Translations under genes and position numbers: made by a program
Notes under the pieces: generated by a model
What the model was told of the DNA's origin: nothing
Seen by the model: the letters and a program-made list of their open reading frames with translations, nothing else
Databases searched by the model: none
Part shown: positions 32,701-44,209 of the stretch, in pieces
Position numbering within the stretch: position 1 is the first letter of the stretch
Layout of the letters: each line of letters begins with the position of its first letter
Source: Austropuccinia psidii
Taxonomy: Eukaryota; Basidiomycota; Pucciniomycetes; Pucciniales; Sphaerophragmiaceae
DNA: 64,000 nucleotides
NCBI GenBank assembly: GCA_023105745.1
Contig: JALGQZ010000006.1
Location: 67,332,316-67,396,315, forward strand
Direction of reading: 5' to 3'

Positions 32701-33824
32701 GGAGATAATAGGCAAGGCCACACGATTGAATGGGATATGGAAGTGGCTGTATTGTTGATTTGTCAAAATTTTAAGCAACCCATAAGTCCAAGGTTTGGAA
32801 TTCTTCCTATCTCTATGAATACAATTATCAAAATCATTGGTGGCTATGATTACATTGGAGAAAGACTGCAATTTTTGGTCAGGCCTTGGTTTCTATTCAC
32901 CTTCATGCCATTTGGGTAGTTGGGCTGCTTGCATTATCTCATTTTTCTCTTGGGAAGCTGCCATAGAAAGAATCTTGAGGCAGGAGGAAATTGAATTGTG
33001 AAGCATAGAAAGGATTTTCCATTCTTCATTAGTTGCCTCTAATATGCCAGGATTAAAGTTTGTCTTCCTGGAATAAGCTTCTAGTAAGAGAGGAGAAAAT
33101 CAATAAAAATGGGAAGATAATTTTTGTAAGGACTGAACTAAGATCCTACCACTATCACTTCCACACCTAAATCCAACTCCTTTTATTTGAGAATTGATAA
33201 TATCACCATTTTATTTGATATGAGGACAATTTTGGGCTAATTTGTATAGTGATATTATCAATTGACTTAATGATTGCAAAGTTGGAGATGTATTATGAAA
33301 TTGATGTAAGTTATAAATCAAGAGGGGCTCATGAGTTTTCAAGTTCGGAATACTTGAGGGATTTGGTGTTACCTTTACAGAGGGTAATGATAGCTTATTT
33401 ACTGTTTTGGGCTTTTGCCTTACTGGCACTGTACTAAGATCACCTCTGCTTCTATATGGGTTCTCCAAAATTTGAGTAAGTAATTTTCTTGCTATTTAGA
33501 ATATTCTATTTGAAAAATTAAGCTTATTTTTGGATAATGAGAAATCATTTTAAGCTGGTAAAATATTCCTTCCCATAAAATGATTCTCAAAATTTAAAAA
33601 TGACTCACTTCTTCCTCTTGTGTTGCTGATGCTTTCTTGATGGATTAAGCAATCAAATAAAAAATAAAAAATATTTGAAACTGGTTAAATAGTTCTTCCC
33701 ATGAAATTTTCTTCTTCGTTCTTCAATTGCTCAATTGGCCTTGGGGTGTGTGGGGTGTGTGAATATTTAAGATAAAATAATGTGAAAAATATTGAGATTT
33801 ATGTATGAAAAGAGAATTCATCAC
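29714..33824. other. AT-rich, gene-poor stretch
   Basis: I see no intact gene. Some pieces look like eroded exons without a recognisable family: a - strand frame near 29750-29880 (IGRIGIVTDNKKVIFAHVD), a + strand stretch near 30205-30300 ending in CAG followed by GTAGAT, and a + strand frame at 32632-32919 containing GDNRQGHTIEWD and GGYDYIGERLQFLVRPW. Confidence 0.45.
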
Positions 33825-34602
33825 CCACAGCCTCCAAAGGGATGGAGAGGGCCAAGAAATGTATTTTTTTCACAAATTTTCCAAAAAATCAACTGAACAT
33901 CTCTATTTTTTTAAAAAAGAGGGCTTATAATTTCAAAGAGAAAAGTTTTAAAATAAAAGCAGATTGCAAGGTTTTTTAATTTCTTGGAGTCCTGCAGCCT
34001 CTAAAGGGCTGTAGGAGCCCAAGAAAGGCATGTTCTCACAGGAAACTCCCTGGGAATCCAGGAGGGTTAGTATATATAAATAACAAGATTTTCAAAAAAC
34101 AAAAATAGATACTTTTTTGAAAGTTTTTTTTTTTGATTCCTTGGGCTCCTATGGCCTCCAGAGGGCTGTAAGAGCCCAAAAAAGCCTTTTTAACAGTAAA
34201 ACTTCTGAAATATTGGGATTTTTAGAGTGAAATATGTTTCAATTCATTTTCTTTATTTATTGGGGTCCTAACTCCTTCAAAGGGCTGTAGAAGCCCAAGA
34301 AAGGAATCCTCTGACACTAACCATCTTGAGAATCCTGAAGACCTAGGATTTATATTTATAAAGGAAATTAAAAGAACTTGTGCTGTTGTGAATTGTTTTT
34401 ATTTAATTTTTTGATGGCTTGGGCTCCCACAGCCCAGAATAATCTGTAATATCCCAAGAAAGATATTTTTAACACTGGCATTTAGAGTGTGAAAATACGT
34501 GTAAAAATCAAATTAAAAAAAAAACACAAAACAAAGGTTTTTCAATGAACGTTTTGTGTTTGTCAGGCTCTTACAGCTTCCAAAGGGCTGTAGCAACCCA
34601 AG
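33825..34602. repeat. Series of six dispersed hairpin motifs
   Basis: Near 33825, 33982, 34141, 34261, 34419 and 34565 the same motif recurs every 115-160 bp. Approximately, TTGGGCTCCTACAGCC, a short CTCCAAAG-type loop, then GGGCTGTAGGAGCCCAAG. The two halves are complementary, most fully at 33982-34022 and 34141-34179. The spacers between motifs are not similar. No coding signal. Confidence 0.75.
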
Positions 34603-35010
34603 CAAGCCACTTAATCCACTAATTGGTTTTTTTTCAAAGGTCATTTTAGAGAAACCCTCCTGGGAGCCCATGAGGTGTTAGTGATCCTTTACTGTCTATA
34701 TTGAAGATATGAGAACCTAAAAAATCACAGGTTGGGCATGGTTTCTCTAAAAGTGGCTGAGTGGTGGCATGTTTGATCCTGGGCACTGGCCAGCCTCACC
34801 TGGGGGCACCTGTTTGTGAATATGAGTGTTTTGTGACAATATTTATTGCAAACCCAAACCAACTCATTCTTTCTTGGTGGAAGAGGTAGTCTCTGTGGAT
34901 CCAAGCCCCTCAGAAAATACCTTGCATCATTTTTCTCATTTATTTCAAGTTTTTGCACTAAAGTCACATGAGCATAAATTTTTCACATTATTATATGGTT
35001 TGAGCCAAGC

Positions 35011-35215
35011 TGTTCAAAGTCATGACTTTGTGCTCAGGTGATACAAAATTCCTGGGAAAACTCATGTTACAGCTGGAAAAAGGTTTTTAGAAGTCATGAA
35101 TTTGTCCAGAAAACACCTTTTGTTCTCAGGTGACACAAACAAGATGTTTGAAGTCATGAGTTTGTACAGAAAGAACCTCTTTTGCTTAGGTGACACAAAA
35201 ATACTAATTAAACTC
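35011..35215. repeat. About 70-bp imperfect tandem repeat
   Basis: Three successive versions of AAGTCATGAxTTTGT.........CTCAGGTGACACAAA run across this stretch, diverged by substitutions and small indels. No gene. Confidence 0.6.
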
Positions 35216-36039
35216 ATCAAATGTTTGGCACCAAGAGGTTGAAACTCATTACTTCAAAAAGTGAAACATTTTTACTCAATAGTAATCCATTTAATGAGAC
35301 AGGTCCTGATATGCAATATGATAAAATGAAGCTGTCACCCATCAAGAATTAATTTGTCTATACAAATATTTTTAGATAAGCTCATTATTGAATCAGATCT
35401 GGAAGAATGTTTTGTTTCCATCATTCACTAAAGTCAAAAGCTAATTATTCTTTAAGGCAGTATTTGCTGGGGCAAATTGAGGAGTAAGAATGATTGGAGA
35501 AAACTCCTTTATAAATTATTTCTCATATATAATTATTTGTGTTTTTCCAAATATCCTAAACTTTTGAATATTGATGTAATTTGCAAAATATGGAGGTTCC
35601 ATTTTTCTTAACTAATGCATTAATCAGCTGAGCACAACAGATGTACAAAAACACCCACTGTAAGGAACACTGACATAGTATTTTAGCATGCTCTTCCAGC
35701 CCTCATTTGATCTTGAATTGTCACCAAAGCTTGCAAAAGGTTTGGTCCCCTATTGAAAAATAGCTTTACAATTAACTGACTAGTCTTGGAAGATATATTT
35801 ATTATGAGTCTGGAGCCAAGTAAAATGAAAAATTAGATGGACTATGTTATAAACCAAGCTGGTCAAAGCTGGTTTTGAAACTTCAGTTTGGGTCAAGATA
35901 TTACTTTCTTGACTTTCATTGAGGAGAGGGGCTCATGGCATTTTGTTGATTCTCCAAAATGAGGCTAGATATTGCATAGCACCAATTTAAAAAGAGAAAG
36001 GATAACTGTAAGTTGAATTAAGAAGATTAAGTGTAACTG
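35216..36039. other. AT-rich intergenic stretch
   Basis: No gene, repeat or RNA that I can support. It ends at the solo LTR's target duplication (AACTG, 36035-36039). Confidence 0.5.
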
Positions 36040-37385
36040 TGTCACAGGGGCTCTTGGACAGAAATACAAGAGTGGCCTGGCACTCAGCAATCAGGGAACT
36101 CACTTGGAAGACTCCAAAAGAATGAAGAATAAAAATAATAAGAATGAATTCCTCTAAAAGATATGCAGGTACAAGATGAGATGCAAAGAGGAAAGGGAAG
36201 CCAAATGGCCAAAGAGCCAACCAAGTAAGTCCTTAATCACTGTTTCAACCTGCCAAAAATGAATAATGGAATTAGTAAGGATATGACCACCAAATATCCA
36301 TTGACAGGCGAAGAAAGAGAAAGAGAAAAGTGCTAAATGACTGACTTAATAATATCAGTATTTTCTTAACTAAAATGAAAAGAAAATAAAGATAAAAATA
36401 AATCAAAGTATATTAATTAACTGGGGGAAAACCCCCCAGGGTGGAAAGGGTAGCCGGTATATGTGAAAAGTTGGAAGCTTGATATCTTCAGGCTGAAAAC
36501 TGATCTGTATTGATCCTTGAGGCTGTATTGATTGTTTTGGGAATTGATACAGCTGGCTAATATTGAAATTGAAATGGGTTGAATGAATTTCCCACACTTG
36601 AAAATGAAATACAGTTCTTGATGGATCCAGACTGTATTGAAATAAAGGTGGTTGCCAAGATGGATTGAGTGGAGCTTTGACACTTGACAACTCCTTTTGG
36701 CACTGCCTCTTGAATACACCTTGAGAATGAATTGACAGTATTCCCTTGGAAGGAATACTTGGAGTGAGAATAACCAATGACTGCTTGATGGCGTCATTGG
36801 TATTTGATGTTTTGACACTTGCCCTTGAGCCTTGATGAATCCTCTTGATGACGTGGCTGGATGGCCTGATGGAAGATTGAAATAACCAGATGATATTTCT
36901 GCCAGTGGATTGCTGCTGAAAAAAGATGAATAATGGTGTATAACACCATATATGGCATTTTGGTTATTGGAGGTTGAAAATGGCCATAAGTCTTTAGAGA
37001 TGTCACCAGGAGGATATTGGTGAAAATTGGTTTTGGAGGGCTTCAGAGGTGTCAGAGTGTCTTTTGAGGTATTTGGCCAGATACAGCTCATACAGCCTTA
37101 AAACTGTATTTGCGCAAAGTGCGCAAATGCGCAGAAACTGTATTTAAAGCCAAATACAGCTTCTTGGGCTGTATTTCCCCTGTTGACTGGGAAATACCAA
37201 AACTGACCAAAAGTAGAGAAAGGCCAGGAAAGGCCTGATGACGGTGAAGGGCCCAAGTTGGGTCCAGATGATGAAATGGCCAATTTGGTCAATGATTTAT
37301 GGATATGGCCAAATTGCCATATATTGGATGTGGCATTGATATGCCATATTGAAGTCCAAGGAGATGAATTGCCATGGTTGTGACA
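36040..37385. mobile_element. Solo LTR 1 (1,346 bp) with target duplication AACTG
   Basis: It begins TGTCACAGGGGCTCTT and ends GGTTGTGACA (TG...CA within inverted TGTCACA/TGTGACA). It is flanked by perfect 5-bp direct repeats AACTG (36035-36039 and 37386-37390), as left by Ty3/Ty1-type integration followed by LTR-LTR recombination. It shares its start, many internal blocks and its end with solo LTR 2 but is diverged. An AATAAA-rich stretch (36370-36410) precedes a hairpin at 36421-36438. Open - strand frames inside (to 224 residues) have no known domain. Confidence 0.9.
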
Positions 37386-39753
37386 AACTGAAGGTTCCTA
37401 ATCATCCATATGAAGTGCAATGGCTTCAAATAAAATGTTTGCCACTCACTGATTTTTATTTTGACTTGGTTGAAATAGATTGTGCACCACTGGATACAGT
37501 TTATGGAGGTTTTTGGGTATACCAGCTGGTATGGATGAGTGACTTTAAAGTAATGGTAAGATCCAAATAATTTTATAAAGTAACAGCTCCTGAGATTTTG
37601 GTGAAAGAAAATCTAGGACTATAAAAAAGAAGCCATGATCTAGAAAATTAATTTTAATACTTTCTTTAAGCTGCTTTTTTCATCCCTCTGGAGCTATTCA
37701 AGCCACTCTGGTAGACAATCCCCCTTGGAAGATTTTCTTTAAATCCATCTTTGGGTACAAGTGTTGACCTTTAATGAAGGTACTTTTAACAAGTGAAGAA
37801 AATTTGATACAATCTCCCCTTTTTAATAAATTGTATGACATTAGATTGTAATGAAATTGATTTTTCTTTTTCAATATCAACCTCATTCATAGATTGAAGG
37901 GTTTTGAGAGCACCCAAGGATCAAATTATTGGCCATTATGTGTTTGGGTAAGTACAATTTCATCCTCAGTGACTGAGCTTTAAGTTTCTGTACTTATATT
38001 TTCCTTTGAAGGGGAATATTCTTCTCAACGCAAAACATTTCATGTTGTAATTATAAATAAATATATTTATATTATAACAAAAAATATAAACTCTATATAT
38101 AAAATTCAAATCTCAATCATAATTTAAAATTAAAATAACACTGAAATTTAAAATTGTGAAAACACATTTTTACTTGAAAAAATTAAGTAAAAATAAATTT
38201 CCAAAACAAATATTAAAATTTGAATACTTTTTGGAAAGTGTTAAGCAAAACAAAAACCAACTTTTTATCCAATAAGTAAACTGATAAAAATGACTTCACC
38301 ATTGGATTCCTCATAAGAAATAAGGTGGGGTCACTTTTGGGTGAAATTTCTGTAACTCAACTGGAAATAAGCTTAAATTAAGGTTTTAGTATTTTCTGTA
38401 TGGAAATTGAAAATACTCAAAACCTTAACTTAATTCACACCACATGTGGCTTTAACCATCAATTTCTGTGTTTAAATTGAGGTGTGGTCTATAGTCTTGG
38501 AGTCATGAGGAATTGAACTATTTTCAATTGAAATGTCAAAATGTGCACATGTATTACATAAGTGAAATTTGATTTACATATGGTGTATCAATTATTACAG
38601 TTTTTTACTGTAGAAACCCAATTTCATTAAATATTCAAATTAAAAGTATAATACATTATGAGGAAGTAAAGAAAAAATAAATTGGAAAGATAAATCCTGG
38701 GGGGAAAGGAATCTTGGCTCCAAGGGTGCCAGACTCCCCCAAATTTGTTGCTGACAGGTGTGGATTGTCAAAATTAAAGCAAACGTTGATCACATTTGGC
38801 CTGGAATTGAGTCATAGGGTCTGTGACTCAATTGATGATGAGATTTTGATACCAACCAGGTCAGTTTTAACTGTTTCCAAGAGGGTAAAACTACCCTTAA
38901 GATAAAAATATCTTATTCAAAACATTTTTAATGGGCTTTGACATCTCTTACACCCATTTTTACGTGTTCTGAAGGCTTGAAACCAGTAATTACTATAGCA
39001 ATGGCTGAGACCAGCCTTTTTTAGTGCAAACCAGGGTTCAATGATGCCATAATTGGCTTTTCTGTTTTCAGAGTGTTTTTCACGACAAAAAAGAGTAAAT
39101 TTTACTTTTGGAGTAAGAAAATTGATGGAGATAAAAGAATGTCTATTTTGCCCCACTTTTCTCTTCATGTTGAGATCTTTTCCTTATATAATTAGTTTAA
39201 ACACTGTTAAACCAATTGATGAAAGATTCCAACCACCTTTCTTAAATCATTTTAAACCTCATAAAAGCTTGAAAAAATCATTATAGCCATTTTTGTAACT
39301 CTTATAATCAGTTTTACCATTGAGCCACCCCATAAGTGAATTAAAGCATCTTTCATCACTGTTAGCTTTGTCACTTTGTTTCCAAATTCACTCTGGTCAC
39401 TTTTGGGCATGTTTTCTCTTGAATGATCTTTCTAAAGACCTTTCTCTTATATTAATTTCCTGCAGTTCTTTGCTCCATGAATTCCAATTGAAATTTCTTT
39501 GGTAGCCTTAAATATCTCTTGCAGAGTATTTTTGTATAAATTTTCATTGTTGGTAAAAAATAAATCTTTAGCATATTTTCTATACTTATAAAGTTAACAG
39601 CAATAAATTTGGCATTTTTTCTTTTAAACCCATTAAGTTTTACTCTTTTTAATTGAATTGTATGTTATACAAACTTTGAGGACTGGAAAAGTACTTTATT
39701 TTTAATCAAAGTTTCATATCCACACTTTTCACTGACATCTGATTCAGGAGATA
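37386..39753. other. AT-rich stretch with possible exon fragments
   Basis: A + strand frame (37349-37570) reads KLKVPNHPYEVQW and ends near a GTAAGA donor. A segment at 38700-38890 is open on both strands. Neither is recognised, and neither has a start, neighbours or full structure. Otherwise AT-rich with nothing supportable. Confidence 0.4.
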
Positions 39754-39916
39754 GCCATAGGTTGATGTAATATCAACCATAGGTTGATTTAATATCAACC
39801 ATAGGTCAATGTAATATCAAAAATAGGTTGACCTAATATTAACCTATGGTTGATGTAATCTCAACCTATGGTTGATTTATCACAAATTTGACAGGTTGAT
39901 GTAATATAAACCATAG
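39754..39916. repeat. 22-bp palindromic minisatellite
   Basis: About seven copies of ATAGGTTGATGTAATATCAACC and variants. Because GGTTGAT pairs with ATCAACC, each unit and the pairs of units can fold into hairpins. The later copies read as the reverse complement (AACCTATGGTTGATGTAATC), so orientation alternates. Confidence 0.8.
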
Positions 39917-40571
39917 TTAAGTTGACTGTGTGATTGATAATTATATGAACCATAATTCAAAAGGTGTATTGGCTATTGATGAGATCAAATAAACTAGAGC
40001 GTGGTATTAAACCAAGAGTATGGTAATATTGTTAAAAACAAAGAGAGAAAATGTTTAAGGTTAGTCTCTCCCAGCTCAAAATGATTCTTGACCAAGAAAC
40101 GTACATTAACATAATGCACAGGAATTTACACACAATGTCAAAACAAACCCAGTTAACCAAAAGGGGAAAAACAACCTCGACCGATAAGGAGTCTGGAAGT
40201 GATTCAAGCTTGTCTTATTTATTTTTACATCTGTAGCTTCTTGTTTTAGTTTTTTCTGCTTGTTTACTTCTTGTCCGTATTACTGCTTGCATCCGAAGCT
40301 GATTGAGTCTTCATCATTACTACTATTACCTGTTTGTTGCCCATAGGACTTACCCTCCACCCTCAGGTAAAGCGTACCCTTTTTGTTATGCCTTCTGACT
40401 GATAGTTAATAAAGATCTTTGTTTGTAAAATCTCACAAACATTAAATCAAAGATACACTGGTAATTCTTTGATTACGGCAAAAATGCAATTGTCAGAATC
40501 TGTTGAAGACAATGTAGGTTAGACATGGTTGATTCAAGGTACCTTTAAACAACAAATAAGGACTTACCCTC

Positions 40572-40800
40572 ATAGGGTGGCTGTATTTGCATTTCTGATG
40601 TTGGGATGGTCTAAGAGTCTTGATCCAATCATAAAGAAGGTGGCCTTTACTTGATTTTGACCAAAATAATCCCATAAGCTAACTGAGTTTTCTGTTGGAT
40701 CGTCATTATAAAAGAGGCCCCAAGTCTTTGTGACAGGACAGGTAGTGATGGCTGCCTTGCTGGTACAACTCTTGGAATTCGACTAATGATTGCTGTCGGG
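40572..40800 (-). pseudogene. Chitin/polysaccharide deacetylase (NodB) exon relic
   Basis: The - strand from about 40740 down to 40590 reads CPVTKTWGLFYNDDPTENS, then VSLWDYFGQNQVKATFFMIG and SRLLDHPNI. This follows the first NodB motif region of fungal chitin deacetylases (usually TWGL(T/S)FDDGPTE..., D(Y/F)..(N/Q)..KATFF..GS). In the family motif TFDDGP the first Asp is the catalytic base and the second binds metal; here it is FYNDDP, and the changes fit G-to-A mutation (Asp to Asn, Gly to Asp). A stop (CTA TGA) follows soon after NIRNANTAT. No upstream or downstream exons are recognised. Chitin deacetylases convert wall chitin to chitosan; this copy cannot work. Confidence 0.7.
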
Positions 40801-40867
40801 TCCTGCTTTGAAAATTACAGAAGCGTATGTTGCATTCTGACAACCACCAATGCTTTTTTTTAAGATT

Positions 40868-42575
40868 TACACGCTACAGCAATTCAGAGAGTGAATTATA
40901 ATAGCTTGGCATAACCTTATTATGCTTCCAAGAGCATTTCATTAAATCATCAAAACTCTATTGTTGATGATTTTTCTTGTAATTCATCTTTTCTGTTGAA
41001 ATTTAATATTTTAAACTTCAAACTATGATTTCAAGGGGTTATACCTTGAATATTATAGTCAAAAATACATCATTCTTCACTAATAAACTAGTAGAATCCA
41101 ACTGTTCACTTTTTTTAAGTTTGGCCCACTTTCACAACAAAGTGGTCAACAGCTCTGTTGATTTTAATCAATAATTCCTTACAGATTTTAGCCTTGTTTA
41201 TAACATGTGAAATAAACTTCATCTCTGTATTTCTACAGTAATTACGTGATGACTTTATTTTTGGTTAATCACTCTATCATGCATAATTCAAGAGATATTA
41301 GCTAAAATCCTTGAATATATGCGTTGACCAAAAAAGTGCATATATTCAGGTTAATTCCTCAAGTATTGATTTTGAAGCTTAGCTTCTTAATTGTTTTATG
41401 TGTGGAGCTTTATGAAGAATCCAATGGTACCATTTATTTTACATGTTGTCTCATTGGATTTTGAAATAAATAAGTATTTGTGTTTTTTATAAGGTATTAT
41501 TAGTTATAACTTATTAAATATTGACTTTAAAGATATGCCATAAAAATGGTATATGTGTATTTGACCATGGGGAATCCAATGGTATAATTTATTTTACATG
41601 TTTATTAATAGTTTTTCAATTTAAACCAAGTTTTCTACCAATTTATGGTATTTTTGTAGCTTTAAGGTACTTATTTTTAATGTATAATTATATTAAATGC
41701 TTCTTGTGACCTTTTTGGGTATGTGGTCATATCTCAAAGGTTCAAATTGAACATTGTTTAAACCTCTTTGAACATTGCTCAAAGCTCTTTGAACATTGAT
41801 TAAACCTCTTTAAACATTGTTCAAACCTCTTTTAACATTGTTCATACCCCTTTGAACATTTTTCAAACCTCTTTGAACATTGTTCAAACCACTTTGAACA
41901 TTGTTCATACCTCTTTGAACATTTCTCAAACCTCTTTGGACATTGTTCATACCTCTTTGAACATTTCTCAAACCTCTTTGGACATTGTTCAAACCTCTTT
42001 GAACATTGTTCAAACCTTTTTGGAAATTGTTCAAACCTCTTTAAACATTGTTCAAACCTCTTTAAACATTGTTCAAACCTCTTTGAACATTGTTGAAACC
42101 TCTTTGAACATTGTTTAAACCTCTTTGAGCATTGTTCAAACCTCTTTGAACATTGTTCATACCTCTTTGAACAATGTTCAAACCTCTTTGAACATTATTC
42201 AAACCTCTTTGAAAAGTGTTCAAACCTCTCTGAATATTGTTCAAACCTGTTTTAACATTGTTCAAACCTCTTTGAGCATTGTTTAAGCCTATTTAAAGAT
42301 TGCTCAAAGCTCTTTGAACATTGATTAAACCTCTTTAAACATTGTTCAAACCTCGTTTACCATTGTTCATACCCCTTTGAACATTCCTCAAACCTCTTTG
42401 GACATTGTTCAAACCTCTTTAAACATTGTTACAACCTCTTTGAACATTGTTCAAACCTCTTTGAACATTATTCAAACCTCTTTGAACATTGTTCAAACCT
42501 CTTTGTATATTTTTAAAACCTCTTTGAACATTTTTCAAAGAGGTTTAACATTGTTCAGACCTCTTTTGTAAAGTT
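40868..42575 (+). repeat. Large AT-rich repeat, copy a (5'-truncated)
   Basis: It matches 43630-44209 plus 45835-46650 of copy b in order, for example AGCATTTCATTAAATCATCA, then GGGGTTATACCTTGAATATT, then CATGTTGTCTCATTGGATT, ending in the 21-bp minisatellite. No coding capacity is seen. Confidence 0.8.
41755..42575. repeat. 21-bp minisatellite containing a perfect palindrome, array 1
   Basis: About 39 copies of AAACCTCTTTGAACATTGTTC. Each unit contains TTGAACA-T-TGTTCAA, a perfect 7-bp inverted repeat. Since 21 is a multiple of three and the unit has no stops, the array stays open for long runs on both strands (heptads such as NNVQRGL on -, NIVQTSL on +). I do not regard these as genes. Confidence 0.95.
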
Positions 42576-44209
42576 TGACTATGAAAGAATAAGCAAAAAT
42601 CACTAATATTTTACTTATTGCTCTATTAACGTCCTTATGAATAGGTAATAAGATGAAAAAAATTATTATAATTATGGCGTAAAAATGATTATATTATTAA
42701 ATCAATATAATAATATAGCTTATATTCAAAAAAATAATATAATGAATAAATGTATTAATATAAGATAATTAACATATTTAAAAGCACTTTATTACTGTTA
42801 CCACCAAATAATAAAGGCGTCAAAAATTGTTATTTATTAATAAAAAACAATTAATAACAATAATATTACTAATATTAAAGTTATAAATTAATATAAATAC
42901 TATTTATATTAATTAAAAAATTCTTAAAGTAATAATAGAGAGAAAATGATTATAATAAGAAGAAACAACCTACTTTTAATACTTAATATAATAATTTTGA
43001 ATGATCTTACGCCAAAAAATATAAATACAACTTATTTACATTGTATCTAAAATAAAAATTAAGAGAAATTACAATTTATCTTGATTTTACCTGGATTTAA
43101 GGTTTTTAAGAGAAATTTAAACAAAACAGTTAAATAATTGAAGTAATCACATCAAGAATGATGATTATATTAATGTTGATCCTTGGTATTTAGCAATATA
43201 AGAGTTTTATATATAAATAATAAAGAAATTACCTTTTTGCTTTAATTATTTAGTGTTTTGTAAGCGTCTGAGGGGAAAATAGAGTAAAAAGAGCTCCATT
43301 TATAGTAAATACCTCCCTTCTAGAGTCCAGAAGGCTTCTAGTAGACGTGTACCGATGCTTTCTACTTTAATTGATCAATAGTTTAAGGTTTAGTGATGAT
43401 TACATCATGATCAAACCATCTTACCTAATAATAATATGGCATTATTTAGAGTTATCACCGTAACTTTAAGTTTGATGATGCCATAGGCTTGGCAGAAGCC
43501 TAAACTTTGTGGATTCTATTAGTATTCATCATATTTATCACTTATATGACTTTTGAACCTAAAATAAGATTACAGTGAGTGATCATAAATGATCAAATTT
43601 AAGCTTACACTTTGATCATCAATAACCTTTAAGCTATACAGGCTACAGCTATTCTGAGAGTGGATTCTTATATCTTGGCATTTCCTTATTAAACTTTCAA
43701 GAGCATTTCATTAAATCATCAAAATTCTATTTTTGATGATTTTTCTTGTAACTCATCTTTTCTGTTGAAATTTAATATTTTAAGCTTCAAACCATGATTT
43801 CAAGGGGTTATACCTTGAATATTATGATAGGAATTACGTCATTCTTCACGTATGAACTAGTACAATCTGATTGTCCACTTCTTTTTAAGTTTGGACCACT
43901 TTTACAACAAAGTGGTCAACATCTCTCTTGATTTTATTCAATAATCCATTACAAGTTTTAACCTTTCTGATAGCTTGTGAAAGAAAATTCATATCTGTAT
44001 TCATACAGTAATTATATGGTGACTTTTGCTTTTGCTAATCTCTCCATCTTCAATATTTCAAGAGATATTAGCTAAAAACCATGAATATATGCATGACCAA
44101 AAAAGTGCATATATTGAGCTTAATTCCTGAAGTATTGACTTTAGAGATTGGCTTTATAATTCTTTTATATGTAGACTTTTATGGAGAATACAATTGTACA
44201 GTTTATTCC

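Noticed and set aside
41810..42571. Repeat proteins NNVQRGL (-) and NIVQTSL (+) across the 21-bp minisatellites
   Set aside because: Open on both strands simply because the unit is 21 bp without stops; no start context, introns or flanking domain.
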